Below, one piece after another: positions 20,760-32,662 of a DNA stretch of 64,000 nucleotides (positions are counted from its first letter, which is position 1; each line of letters opens with the position of its first letter). This DNA is from Eriocheir sinensis (taxonomy: Eukaryota > Arthropoda > Malacostraca > Decapoda > Varunidae). The notes beneath the pieces are model-generated. The model was given only the letters and a program-made list of their open reading frames with translations. It was not told the origin of the DNA and did no database searches. A program made the position numbers and the translations under genes. The stretch is taken from NCBI RefSeq assembly GCF_024679095.1, contig NW_026110553.1, positions 37,224-101,223 of the forward strand, written 5' to 3'.

Positions 20760-22960
20760 AGAATTATCGGATGACCGTAAGGTCGTAACTCCAAGGTGCT
20801 AAAGCAGTGTCTTTTGTCCTAAACTACAGATCTCTTGGGATATTTTACTGTACTCATTCGTCCATTACGCACTGTGAATCCCTGATAGCCAAAGGTAAAT
20901 GTTTGCTTCTGGAATAGGACGTCTTTGTATCGCTGATGAGCAATTTTTTTTTTCTTTATGAGCTTTGGAACGCTCTTAGCTGAACTCAACCGGTCACTGT
21001 CTGCCATGGGGATGGAGTAGCACTTTGTTCTTACACCTACAAATTCTGAGATGGTTCTTTCCCTCACTTCAGACTTGAGAAATCCGAGCTTGCCTTTGTT
21101 GTCTGTGTTGTACAAGGAATGTGAGGAGCTAAAGTTACTTGTGTCTATATAGCTTTTAAAGGGTTCCTGCGAGTACTCTGTTAATAGATCAGGAGTTTCA
21201 GTTTCTGTTATTAAGGAATCAGTGTCACAATACACTAGTTTCGCCCGATCCCCGTAATGAGCCTTCATGATACTGTAAAAGAAATCATATAGTCGCAGCT
21301 TGGACAGCTTTAGGACGTAGTAGCCAATGTAGTTTGGATGATTCGCCTGTGAATATTTCTTATGGCGAACTACAACTACATGACCATCATTGAGGGGTAC
21401 AACGCGTTTAAAGTAAGGACTTCGGGCCAGCTTCAAAAACTTTTCGCGGTTGGTGACAATATCTATGTCTTCACTATATTTGGCCGCGTTCATCAGGTAT
21501 CGACCAAAAATGCTGTTTGAAATACACTTGATTGCAGTTTTCTTGATAGTGCAAGTAGCACTTTTGCGGGCTTCTATGTTATCCTGAATGAAGTCCGCAA
21601 GAAAGTGCTTTTGCTTAAACATATAAATAGCATGCACTTTTTAACAACCCGGCCTAGTTGAATAGCAGTTTAAGGAGGGACAGAGCAAACAGTATTTTCT
21701 CCTGAGCAACATGTGTTCCAATCTGTTTTATGTTCTTACACGGTACTGGACGGTTTTCTTCATACCATTCGTGTGCGGCTGACGATATATCTCTATTGAT
21801 TATATTGTGTATTATGATGGTCAGTGTGAGGTCATCAGTTTTCTCAATTACTTCACGTGAGACAGCCTCAGTATTGCAGAGAATTAGGTATACAAAATCT
21901 AAATCTGTTTCTTGATTGACCTAGCCCCTCCCGCTCAAAAACCAGTGCATTTCTGTCTCATCTAGTTTTCATATCTCCACATGGTAACTTCTCTTGTATT
22001 ACAGTGGATAAAGACTGTTGAAGTCAAGATATGAAAGGAAAGTGTTTCTATCATGTTTTGGATTAAACTGAGGGTTCGTGTAGATGTTATTGGTGCGTAC
22101 AAAACGACGCATTAACACTTGTGTAGCCCCCACGCACATTTGTTTGAATGCAATGATATATGTGTGGCTACTAAGCATCTCTAATTCCTGCTGTGTTTTT
22201 AACAAAAAGAGTCATAGGCAAATCCTGGCAGGCTAACATAATTTACAATATCCAACCTCCACTGTGTTTTCAAAATACCTCTCCCCTCTAGGAAGACATC
22301 ACATAGAAGGCCAACATCCACTTTTACATAAAGCAACAAATAGTCCATCAGGCTCTGACATCCAGCTACTTTCCAAACATACTGATCAAGTTTATAATCA
22401 CATTCGGAAAGTTCTGATTCTTTAAGCGAATTGAAAAATCTTCGCGGGATGGAAGACGTGTCTCAGAAAGTCGTTCCATCGAGTCCATATAGTCATAACA
22501 AAAACCTGCTTTCCTTGATCAATAATGGTAACGCAGGTGCTGGCACATCTTTCAACATCTGTTGTGTGCACATGGGCTCGTTCCCAGTGCTGATGAATTG
22601 GTTCGCTAAAGCCGCGAGTGAACCAGACATAAAGACATACGTGTCAATAAATCTCAAGTCATTTATGATGACTTCATGGTATTTCTGAACTGAATGTTTT
22701 GGTCTTAGTTTGATTTTCAAAGCCAGGTAGCGTTAATTCACGCGGGATTAACGTCATGTCGTAATCCGCATAATGTGCAATGAGAGTACGCTGCAATTTG
22801 TGATTTTTTTCATTTGAAGGTTGCATCTATTACAATAAGCTTCAATGTAATTGTTTCCTGATTTTTCATGGTCATGATGTTTTACTCCTTTACCTTTTAA
22901 AACCCGTATTTACAGAGAAGACAGTGAGTTTGTTCATTGTGACGTGCCGTATCTTCATCG
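20760..22960 (-). pseudogene. polB: Protein-primed type DNA polymerase B, right-arm copy (better preserved)
   Basis: This is the inverted duplicate of the left copy. The palm and C-terminal part is open for 272 residues (21,637-20,819), including motif B (KKTAIKCISNSIFGRYL) and motif C YCDTDSL (YCDTD at 21,218-21,232). The motif A piece SYLDFNSLYP lies in a separate open stretch at 22,205-21,999, and the exonuclease-side block LRFIDTYVFMSGSLAAL at 22,720-22,493. Breaks remain between these stretches, so it is still a pseudogene. Several frame breaks of the left copy (for example near 18,770) are absent here, so the arms have diverged or been called differently since duplication. Confidence 0.85.
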
Positions 22961-22999
22961 GTCATATTGACTTTATTGTAGCCTTTAGAAAATTTTAGC

Positions 23000-23290
23000 T
23001 TCTTCCAGGAGTGTGGGTTCAGCTAATGTAAGTTCGTTCTATATACAAAACAGTGCGAAGGAGGGAAGAAAATATTTTGGATTTGTTGTTAACTAATAAA
23101 GAGGACATAATAAGCAACATTGAGGTTGGGGGTTCATTAGGTAACAGTGATCATAAGGAAATTAAATTTAATATTAAATGGGAGGATAGAGTCAGCAGAA
23201 ACAAGACTTAATACCTGACTTCAGGAAGGCGGGCTTCGATGGTTTAAGAAAGTAACTGCAAAGGCTTAAGAGAGTAAGATCAGAAGTAGC
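23000..23290 (+). pseudogene. Captured CR1 endonuclease fragment, right arm
   Basis: This is the mirror copy of 17,031-17,335: ILDLLLTNKEDIISN and LGNSDHKEIKFNIKWED on the plus strand, followed by a stop and the broken RSEVAESL linker. Confidence 0.8.
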
Positions 23291-23789
23291 TGAGAGCTTA
23301 AACCATAGGGTTCGTTATGTTGGGAGTATAGAACGTAAGAGTTCCTTTTCCTGGAGTTCACCATTGAATACGCGTTCATCTGGGAGGCTCTCCAACAATG
23401 TTTGAGCGAAACTGTAGGATTCAGGAGTATTTAAACCCTAATCAACAAGAAGATATCCATAAGGACGTGAATATACGGCATATTTATATATATCTACAAA
23501 CTGGTTTGCCTTCTTTTCCGAATATTTGTCTGCCCAGACAGTGAATTTGAGATAAATCTGACTTATTTAACCCTTCGCGCACGATGACGCATTTCATGTC
23601 ATCAAGGGTAAAAGGTTCTGAGGACGATGACGCGAAACGCGCCAGAAAAGTAAATAAAAAATTATTAAAAATTAAGTTTTCGATGAAAGTGCGTCAAATT
23701 TGCAGTTGTTGGGATAAGTTTCTTAATAGTAACATATGGCAATCTTTCTAAGGAACGTAGATGAGGAGCTCTGAGCGATTTTTATTTGT

Positions 23790-23980
23790 TAGGATACTCT
23801 GACGAGAGAATAACATTCAGTTTTCTCGGTGTAACTCGGGAACTAATAGACGCATGAGGAATTTGAAGATACCATAAGAATCCTCACTAAATTCCGCTTC
23901 GGAGCATATAATCGGCTAAAAAAGTTGGCCCACAAAATTTTGAGCAAGCAGCAGATTTCTCAAGAATCAGAGGGGAATGG

Positions 23981-24051
<71 letters not shown>

Positions 24052-24407
24052 TCCCTTTTTCACGGAAAAAAGTAAACTCGATGCGGCAACGTCTAAGGTC
24101 ATATGACACCGAAGAGCAGGCAGAAAATATAAAGAAATGCAAGTTGAGAAAAGAAATAAGACGAAATAAGTTAAGAAATGAAATATAAGACATTAATTAA
24201 TGAGTGATTTTTATTTGTTATGCTACTCTGCCGAGAGAAAAAATCAGTTTTCTCGGTGTAACTCGGGAACTAATAGACGTATGAGGAATTTGAAGATACC
24301 ATAAGAATCCTCACTAAATTCCGCTTCGGAGCATATAATCGGCTAAAAAAGATGGCCCACAAAATTTCGAGCTAGCCGCAGATTTCTCAAGAATCGGAGG
24401 GGAATGG

Positions 24408-24453
<46 letters not shown>

Positions 24454-25194
24454 ATCCCTTTTTCACGGAAAAAGGTAAACTCGATGCGGCAACGTCTAAG
24501 GTCATATGACACCGAAGAGCAGGCAGAAAATATAAAGAAATGCAAGTTGAGAAAAGAAATAAGAAGAAATAAGTTAAGAAATGAAATATAAGACATTAAT
24601 TAATGAGTGATTTTTATTTGTTATGCTACTCTGACGAGAGAAAAAAAAATCAGTTTTCTCGGTGTAACTCGGGAACTAATAGACGTATGAGGAATTTGAA
24701 GATACCATAAGAATCCTCACTAAATTCCGCTTCGGAGCATATAATCGACTAAAAAAGATGGCCCACAAAATTTCGAGCTAGCCGCAGATTACTCAAGAAT
24801 CGGAGGGGAATGGAACACACACACACACACACACACATGATCCCTTTTTCACGGAAAAAGGTAAACTCGATGCGGCAACGTCTAAGGTCATATGACACCG
24901 AAGAGCAGGCAGAAAATATAAAGAAATGCAAGTTGAGAAAAGAAATAAGAAGAAATATGTTAAGAAATGAGATATAAGACATTAATTAATGAGTTTATTT
25001 TATTTGTTAAGCTACTCTTACGAGAGAAAAAATTCAGTTTTCTCGGTGTAACTCGGGAACTAATAGACGTATGAGGAATTTGAAGATACCATAAGAATCC
25101 TCACTAAATTCCGCTTCGAGCATATAATCGGCTAAAAAGATGGCCCACAAAATTTCGAGCTAGCCGCAGATTTCTCAAGAATCGGAGGGAATGG

Positions 25195-25231
<37 letters not shown>

Positions 25232-25890
25232 TACGATCCCTTTTTCACGGAAAAGGTAAATTGATGCGGCAACGTCTAAGGTCATATGACATCTAAGTTA
25301 AGAAATGAGATATAAGACATTAATTAATGCAAAATCAGAAAAAAAAAGACTTGGTGCTGCAGTGTTTAGGGTTAGATGGCACCAAATAACCGGAGTAAAA
25401 AAAAATATATATAAGTTGAGGAAAGAAATAAGAAGAAACAAGTTGAGAAAAGAGAAATAAGAAGATAATGATACAAAACATCCAGCAAAACTTAAATAAT
25501 TTATCGAGTCTTACGTTCAATGGCGATTTTTATTTTATTTTCGGACTTGCATTAGAGAGTAAATTCATATTTCAGCCTGGTCATTAACCTAATGTCCTTA
25601 ACCTTTCCGTGATTACAATCTCGTGGTCATTCGAGGGTCAAAGAAAGATCTAATCTTAACCCTTCAAGTATCCCTTCTCCGTCACCCCCCTCCCTCCCTG
25701 CTGGGCACCCCTACCGAGAGAAAAAAATCAGTTTTCACGGTGTAACTCGGGAACTAATAGACGTATGAGGAATTTGAAGATACCATAAGAATCCTCACTA
25801 AATTCCGCTTCGGAGCATATAATCGGCTAAAAAAGATGGCCCACAAAATTTCGAGCTAGCCGCAGATTTCTCAAGAATCGGAGGGAATGG

Positions 25891-25929
<39 letters not shown>

Positions 25930-26440
25930 TACGATCCCTTTTTCACGGAAAAGGTAAATTGATGCGGCAACGCCTAAGGTCATATGACATCGAAGAGCAT
26001 GCAGAAAATATAAAGAAATGCAAGTTGAGAAAAGAAATAATAAGAAAGAAGTTAAGAAATGAGATATAAGACATTAATTAATGCAAAATCAGAAAAAAAA
26101 AAGACTTGGTGCTGCAGTGTTTAGGGTTAGATGGCACCAAATAACCGGAGTAAAAAAATATATATGTAAGTTGAGGAAAGAAATAAGAAGAAACAAGTTA
26201 AGAAATGAGAAATAAGAAGATAATGATACAATACATCCAGCAAAACTTAAATAAGTTATCGAGTCTTACGTTCAATGGCGATTTTTTATTTTATTTTCGG
26301 ACTTGCATTAGAGAGTAAATTCATATTTCAGCCTGGTCATTAACCTAATGTCCTTAACCTTTTCCGTGATTATAATCTCGTGGTCATTCGAGGGTCAAAG
26401 AAAGATCTTATATTAACCCTTCAAGTATCCCTTCTCCTCA
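23790..26440 (-). repeat. Subterminal tandem repeats with (CA)n, right arm
   Basis: This is the mirror of the left array. Copies of the ~385-bp unit run from about 23,790, 24,196, 24,601, 24,986 and 25,721; copies of the second block lie at about 25,336-25,720 and 26,086-26,440. The (CA)n tracts (for example 23,982-24,049) differ in length from their left-arm partners. Confidence 0.88.
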
Positions 26441-26706
26441 CCCCCCCTCCCTCCCTGTTGGCACCCCTACCCTGTCACCTTCTCGCTTCCGTACGCTAGT
26501 CCGAGGGGTGGGGGGGGGATGAGGGGGTGAAAGGTAAAAGAGATGGGTGTGGAGGGGGGTTAGAGGGGGGTCCAGATACCCCTCTTCCGTAACCCCCTGC
26601 AAATTACCCCCACTCCTGTAACCCCTGCTGACCGCTGACCCCCAACCCCCACTTCCAGTCCCCCCCACTTCCAAATTACCCCCACTTCCGTACATTTGTT
26701 ACTACT

Positions 26707-26712
26707 TGTGTA
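26707..26712 (+). other. Right target-site duplication TGTGTA
   Basis: This is the partner of 13,633-13,638. From here to 27,420 the sequence is single-copy looking and I see no gene in it. Confidence 0.85.
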
Positions 26713-27423
26713 GGTAGCACCATGAAATTAAAAAGATACAATGGTAGGAAGGAAAGCACAACAAGGGAGGGGGCAGTACCTCCCCCTGGACAATAAGAAA
26801 ATAAAATGTGGGGACGGAGAACATTGCCCAAGCACTAGATGGGAATGAATACAGAGATAGAGTAAATACTAGTCCTTAAAGTAAAATACCGCAGAGATCA
26901 CAGCCTTGTATAGCACGGCAGTAGTTCAGGCTGCCACACACGGCATCACCACCGTCGTGCAAACTGAGGGTGTTCCTTGAGGATAGCAGGGAGGACATCA
27001 TGGTTCAGGAGCCAACAAATCGACTCTTTTCCTTTCCTTTTCTTTCCTTATTGTTCTCAGCAAGTCTTGCAGGTTGGTTTTCTGCTCGCCTTCTAGATGT
27101 TTAGAAATATCCTCATCCACCCAATTTCTTGAGAAGGCACTCGTATCCTCAGAAATCCTCTACGGGGAGTATTAATGGCGATACGATTTATTTTCTGTCG
27201 CTAAATCTAAGACGCTGCCATTCAGTATTTCCTAAACAATTCTTACCCTCTTGGCACTGGAAAGAAAGGTAATTTTACGAGCAATCTTTTGGTATCCTTA
27301 AGAAGGCTCTACGTGCGGCACAGACGGAGATATAAGCAGGTAAAGATTTCACCCCCCTCCTCGGCAACTCTACGGGGCTAAACTACCACATTTCCCCCGC
27401 GAGGCCTTAACACGAAAAAGTTA

Positions 27424-28920
27424 AAAAATTGAAAAATCGTTATTCCTTCTTCCAGTTTGATGAGAGAGGTTGATGTACGTGAAGAAAAAAATACTAAAAT
27501 TTCTGGTGCTATCAGAATTGCGATAGGCCTAAAACTGACGGAGTTATGAACGGTTTTGTGAGAGCCTTCGAAAACTTTCTAAGCCTCTAACTCTTGAATC
27601 AATGCGTGTTGCAATATGCCCGATTAGCAACTGATAGAAAAAATTCCGACGAACACGCTGGTGCTTTCAGAATTACGCTACCACTAATGGGTATAGAGAT
27701 ATATTGATTTGAAATTTCGCACTTTTCGACATTTGTGGCAACGTCACTAGCTAGTTTATTATCAATCCTTTCTTCTTCGTCGAAATATAATAAAAGTCTT
27801 ATATTTTGACAAGAAATGCAACGCTGGTCTGCTACATGCTATATTCTGAGAAATGGTCGTAACCCTCAATTTTATCCTCTCGTTTTTTCTCGTGTTCGTT
27901 GCACTCATCTGGTGTAGAATTTGACGCTGAACATTTTGATGCTTATTAGAATCCGATCGGCAGAGTATTAACGGAGCTATGAACGATTTTGTGTTTCCAC
28001 CGTTATGAAACTCTCCGGTGTTTACGGCCAGAATTTCACCTCCTCTAAAACCATCTTTTTTCAAATATGCAAGTTTCGTTATTCTTGCCTGCAGCTTGAT
28101 CAGAGAGGTTCATAGACGTGAAGAAAACAATATTAGAATTTCTGGTGCTATCAGAATTGCGCTAAGCCTAAAACTGACGGAGATATCCACGATTTAAAAA
28201 AACGTGCTGAAACTTTGAAGGCCTATAACTCTTTTAATACTGTAAAGTTTTGTATGCCCAATTGTCGCCTGGGAGAACCAGTTACGGGAAACACGCTGGT
28301 GCCTTCAGAATGACGCTACGACCAATAGTTATGGAGTTAGTATGATCTGTTTTTCGCGTTTTTTTTTAACTTTGATCCAACGTTCATCGTTTAATATCTA
28401 TTTTTTCTCATTCGTCAATAGATAATGAAAGTTTTAGAATTTAACGATGAATACAACGCTGGTCTCGAATCTTCGCTACGACCTTTAGTTTTGGAGACAA
28501 CACGTCATTTCTTTAACCACCTGTCACGCCTTTACTAGTGAAGATACGTTTATGGAAATAAGTATCACGAGTTGAACCGACATGAGCTATAATTTGACGT
28601 TTTTAAATTTAACTTTGAACGTGTTTGGTTCTTTTTTTTTATTTCTTGATATTTCTTGATGAGCAACTGATACAAGGTGTAGAGTTTACCGGAGAACACG
28701 ATAGCGCTGTCAGAATCAAGATAGCTTTTTTCGTTATTGAGCTATACCGGTCCAAAGGTCGGTCTTAACGGTTTTCGCCTGCGCCTCTTGCTGTGTCCAT
28801 GTTTTCCTCGTGTTTGTGGAGCTCCCCGGGTGTAGTATTTGACGCTGAACATTTTGGTCTTTACTAGAATCCGATCGGTTGAGTATTAACGGAGTAATCA
28901 ACGATTTTGTGTTTAGGGGG
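27424..28920 (+). repeat. Degenerate ~155-bp repeat field, about nine units
   Basis: A core of the form 'ctggtgct.tcagaatt.cgctta', then an A/C-rich spacer, then 'ggagttatgaacgatttt' recurs with drift near 27,500, 27,655, 27,820, 27,920, 28,135, 28,295, 28,455, 28,695 and 28,845. A higher-order duplication is visible: 27,424-27,540 resembles 28,065-28,180, and 27,905-27,990 resembles 28,825-28,912. No coding frame follows the units. Confidence 0.6.
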
Positions 28921-29040
28921 GGGGGAGTGGTCGGGTGGTATCACCGGGGTGGTGATAGGGGTCTTGGGCAGGGGGGGGTTGTCTATAGGGTGGCCCGGGG
29001 GAGGGGGTGTAGGGGGCGGAGGGGGAGGGTGAACGATGTT
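28915..29040 (+). repeat. G-rich low-complexity tract
   Basis: Runs of four to nine G separated by GT/GTC. The region 29,041-29,510 is AT-rich with no recognised gene. Confidence 0.8.
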
Positions 29041-29510
29041 TTTTATTTTTCGTTTAGTTTAAAAATGTTTCGTGCTGTGAATTCATATGTTGTGTATAGT
29101 TTTTATAATGTATCGTGTATTTTCTTTTTTATATTGGTGGCGTGTTTTACCATATTTGAAGGGGCGCTGTAGACTTTTCTTACGTTACTGAGCCTAAAAA
29201 TAAATAATATGTTGTCTGACGTTCCTAACATTGGTGAATAAGCTTTAATATTGTCGATAGAGGTTTGTTTTGATCAAACCCTTACGGAATGATATACTCT
29301 TTTAAGTTTTTCATTTCGACTTGGTGATCTAAAATGGCGGCAGTCCAGTCCTGCTTATATATCGTTCTCGCCATATAACACCTTCTCCACTGCCTTCTCC
29401 ACCTCCTGCTCCACCTCAACATTCTCCACAGCCTTCCCCATGACCTGCACGGCCTACTAAACGAAGGTACCAGCTCGTTGTTGCCCAACACGCGTTAATA
29501 TTAAGCCATT

Positions 29511-29950
29511 ACAGGGAAGATATTGTGGGCCATGGTGCCAAGTTGTGATTTTCAAGGGTGGTTTAAGCGCCAAGTGTCTACGAGAGTGCCACAAAGGGTA
29601 TGGCCGTAGTATTCAAGGGCCATGGACCACCGAAGGGCCATTAGAGGGAAGATACTGTGTGCCATGGTGCCAAGTTGTGATTTTCAAGGGTGGTTTAAGC
29701 GCCAAGTGTCTACGAGAGTGCCACAAAGGGTATGGCCGTAGTATTCAAGGGCCATGGACCACCGAGGGGCCATTAGAGGGAAGATACTGTGTGCCATGGT
29801 GCCAAGTGTACGAGGGTGCCACAGAAGGTTAGGTAGACGCCCCTGCCATGGCCTTACTCAACCAGGGCCATGGACCACCGGAGGGCCATTGGAGGGGAGA
29901 AATAATGGTCCATAGTGCCATATTTTGTGATGTTCAAGGTTAGTATCAGT
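29511..29950 (+). repeat. 132-bp tandem repeat, ~2.5 copies plus diverged tail
   Basis: Units begin at about 29,514 and 29,646 ('gggaagatactgtgtgccat') and are nearly identical. A third partial copy begins at ~29,778, and shortened relatives rich in 'gccatgg' continue to ~30,030. The 132-bp unit equals 44 codons and stays open in one plus frame. No known protein matches, so I regard the ORF as a by-product. Confidence 0.85.
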
Positions 29951-30034
29951 GCCATGGTGCCTGGGTAGGCCTATATAAAGGTGCCATGGTCGAGGGATGC
30001 CACGTACAGCCTGGGCCATGGACCAGAGGATGGC

Positions 30035-30082
30035 CATAGTGTGTGTGTGTGTGTTTTGAGGATATTGTGTAAGTATTTTAAG

Positions 30083-30129
<47 letters not shown>

Positions 30130-30180
30130 TGGTAAAACTATAGAATCACACCCGGAAGTGCCTCTGTCCATGCACGTTTT

Positions 30181-30215
<35 letters not shown>

Positions 30216-30401
30216 CCTGGTAAAACTATAGAATCACACCCCGTAGCAGCTTCTTTCCATTTGTGTTTTTGTCATGTATGTTTTTTTTTTTTGTGTGTGT
30301 GTGTGTGTGTGTGTTTTGAGGAGATTGTGTAAATATTTTAAGGCTGTGTGTGTGTGTGTGTGTGTGTGTGTTTTGAGGAGATTGTGTAAATATTTTAAGG
30401 C

Positions 30402-30432
<31 letters not shown>

Positions 30433-30435
30433 GAG
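30035..30435 (+). repeat. Compound (GT)n minisatellite
   Basis: (GT)n tracts alternate with a ~30-bp spacer ('ttttgaggagattgtgtaaa' plus 'tattttaaggct'), giving at least three composite units. A second spacer, 'cctggtaaaactatagaatc', occurs twice (30,128 and 30,215). Confidence 0.9.
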
Positions 30436-30509
30436 TTTAGTGGTGGCATGGTGGGTAACACACACTGGGGTGTTATGCTATAATAGATTGCTACGCTAAA
30501 TTCAGTGTG

Positions 30510-30620
30510 GAATGTATTGTTATTATTATTATTATTGTTATTATTGCAGGAGTAGCTGTGAATGGCCTCAATGAAGAATGCGAGAAGTCTGAACATGAGA
30601 TACAGGAGGAGGCCCTGATA
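30510..30620 (+). repeat. (TTA)n with a downstream segment repeated at 32.4 kb
   Basis: (TTA)n at 30,512-30,546 is followed by 'gcaggagtagctgtgaatgg' and 'cctcaatgaagaa'. The same arrangement is found at 32,344-32,455. This is a microsatellite-associated dispersed repeat. Confidence 0.8.
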
Positions 30621-30799
30621 CGACAAGAATGTGGCTTCACCTACAGGGGATGCATTTGAGATTAAGGTAGGCCAATGTGTGTACTTACCTTGTTGTATAT
30701 ACCTTGTTGTGAAATACTGGAAAAGAGATGTACTAGGTTCGTGCTGTCCCGTCTCCATAACGCTTAGTAGGCCTATGTGTGTGTGTGTGTGTGTGTGTT

Positions 30800-30905
30800 T
30801 AAGGTTAGATTAAGTTAGGCAAAGCTAGGTTAGGCAAGGTTAGATTAGGTTAGGCAAGGTTAGATTAGGTGAGGTAAGGTTAGTTTAGGTTAGGCATGGT
30901 TAATC
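30800..30905 (+). repeat. TTAGG-like degenerate repeat
   Basis: A mixture of GGTTAGATTA, GTTAGGCAA and GGTTAGG units, resembling the arthropod telomeric TTAGG motif but irregular. From 30,906 to 31,475 I see no gene. Confidence 0.8.
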
Positions 30906-31475
30906 AGCCTTCCAGCAGCTAGTCGTAATGTGTTAAAAAGCTTTGTGAGACTGTACAGGGCAACGCTTACTGGTCTGAACATGCGTTGTTCATGAGAGAC
31001 TAGTGTTTGTAAACTAAAGCGCCAGCTTTTGACGATGGGACACCAAATAACACAACACCGGGTGCCTTCAATACTATGGCATGCTCGCAAACGAATGTGG
31101 AATATCAAATTTGAGGCAGTGAATAATCATTTTTTGGGCAAAGTTAAATGATTTTTCTCTTTGATATATTGATTATTGAGTCTAACATAAAAAAATAACC
31201 TAGTGTTTTAATGTTGATGATCTAAGTATGAAATCTCTTCACCGAAGATATTTCATACCCCAAAGTTTTTTCATACAACACCGGGCGCCCGGGCCACGTG
31301 TAGGGAGATGTTTTTTTCTGAGAGGCGGAAAAAAGTAGCGATTATTGCTAGTTTGGTTACAAAAGTAACGAAGATACTGATATATATTTAATTAAGTAAC
31401 GGATGGCTGATAACCCAATTTTATTATCAGCGATAAAGTATCGCGATAACTTACCGCGATAACGCCCAGCTATGA

Positions 31476-31703
31476 GATTATGTTAGGTAAGGTTAGATTA
31501 GGTTAGATTAGGTCAGGGAAGGTTAGGTAAGGTTAGATTAGGTTAGGGAAGGTTAGGTAAGGTTAGATTAGGTTAGGGAAGGTTAGGTAAGGTTAGATTA
31601 GGTTAGGGAAGGTTAGGTAAGGTTAGATTAGGTTAGGGAAGGTTAGGTAAGGTTAGATTAGGTTAGGGAAGGTTAGGTAAGGTTAGATTAGGTGAGGTAA
31701 GGA
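31476..31703 (+). repeat. 30-bp TTAGG-derived higher-order repeat, ~7 copies
   Basis: The unit 'ggttaggtaaggttagatta' + 'ggttagggaa' is repeated almost without change. It is composed of TTAGG-related pentamers, so it looks like an interstitial array. It is not a chromosome end, because unique DNA follows on both sides. Confidence 0.88.
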
Positions 31704-31754
31704 AAACCGAGGTTTGACTGTATTTTTATTTTATTTTATTTTCTCTTTTTTTGT

Positions 31755-32308
<554 letters not shown>

Positions 32309-32343
32309 CTTCCTCCCTTTCCTTCCATACCAAAACCATTCTT

Positions 32344-32348
32344 CTTAC

Positions 32349-32415
<67 letters not shown>

Positions 32416-32611
32416 GCAGGAGTAGCCGTGAATGGCCTCAATGAAGAACATGAGACACAAGAGAAGATAGGAGGAGGAGGAGGAGGAATACATACATAGG
32501 AAGAATACATAGGAAGAACAGACACCAGAAGACCTATCGGTCTATGGCGAGGGTGTCTGTTTAAGCAGGAGAGAAGGAGGAGGGCCTGATACAACATGAA
32601 AGCCTTCCCAA

Positions 32612-32662
<51 letters not shown>

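Larger units (their letters stand above)
13639..26706. mobile_element. Palindromic Polinton/Maverick-like element (13.07 kb)
   Basis: The element starts AGTAGTAACAAATGTACGG and ends with its exact reverse complement. TGTGTA flanks both sides. The left arm (13,639 to about 19,890) and right arm (about 20,430-26,706) are near-identical inverted copies, each carrying G-rich terminal sequence, GT-containing tandem repeats, a CR1 fragment and a protein-primed type DNA polymerase B. A ~540-bp single-copy centre carries an adenain-like protease remnant. Polintons normally have inverted repeats of hundreds of bases and encode integrase, ATPase and capsid proteins as well. I see none of these here, so this is a defective, palindromic derivative. 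The flanks are not mirrored; symmetry stops at the target duplication. Confidence 0.85.
20430..26706 (-). repeat. Right inverted-repeat arm of the Polinton-like element
   Basis: This is the reverse-complement partner of 13,639-19,890, in the same internal order. It ends ACTACT at 26,706, next to TGTGTA. Confidence 0.88.

Noticed and set aside
13639..26706. Interpretation as a missed-adapter fold-back artefact
   Set aside because: The mirror symmetry ends at a 6-bp target duplication and does not include the flanks, and the centre has 540 bp of unique sequence; still worth verifying with spanning reads.
27762..28064. 100-residue minus ORF
   Set aside because: Lies within the degenerate 155-bp repeat field and has no recognisable domain.
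31476..31703. True telomere
   Set aside because: Unique and microsatellite DNA continues on both sides, and the unit is a 30-bp derivative rather than pure TTAGG.
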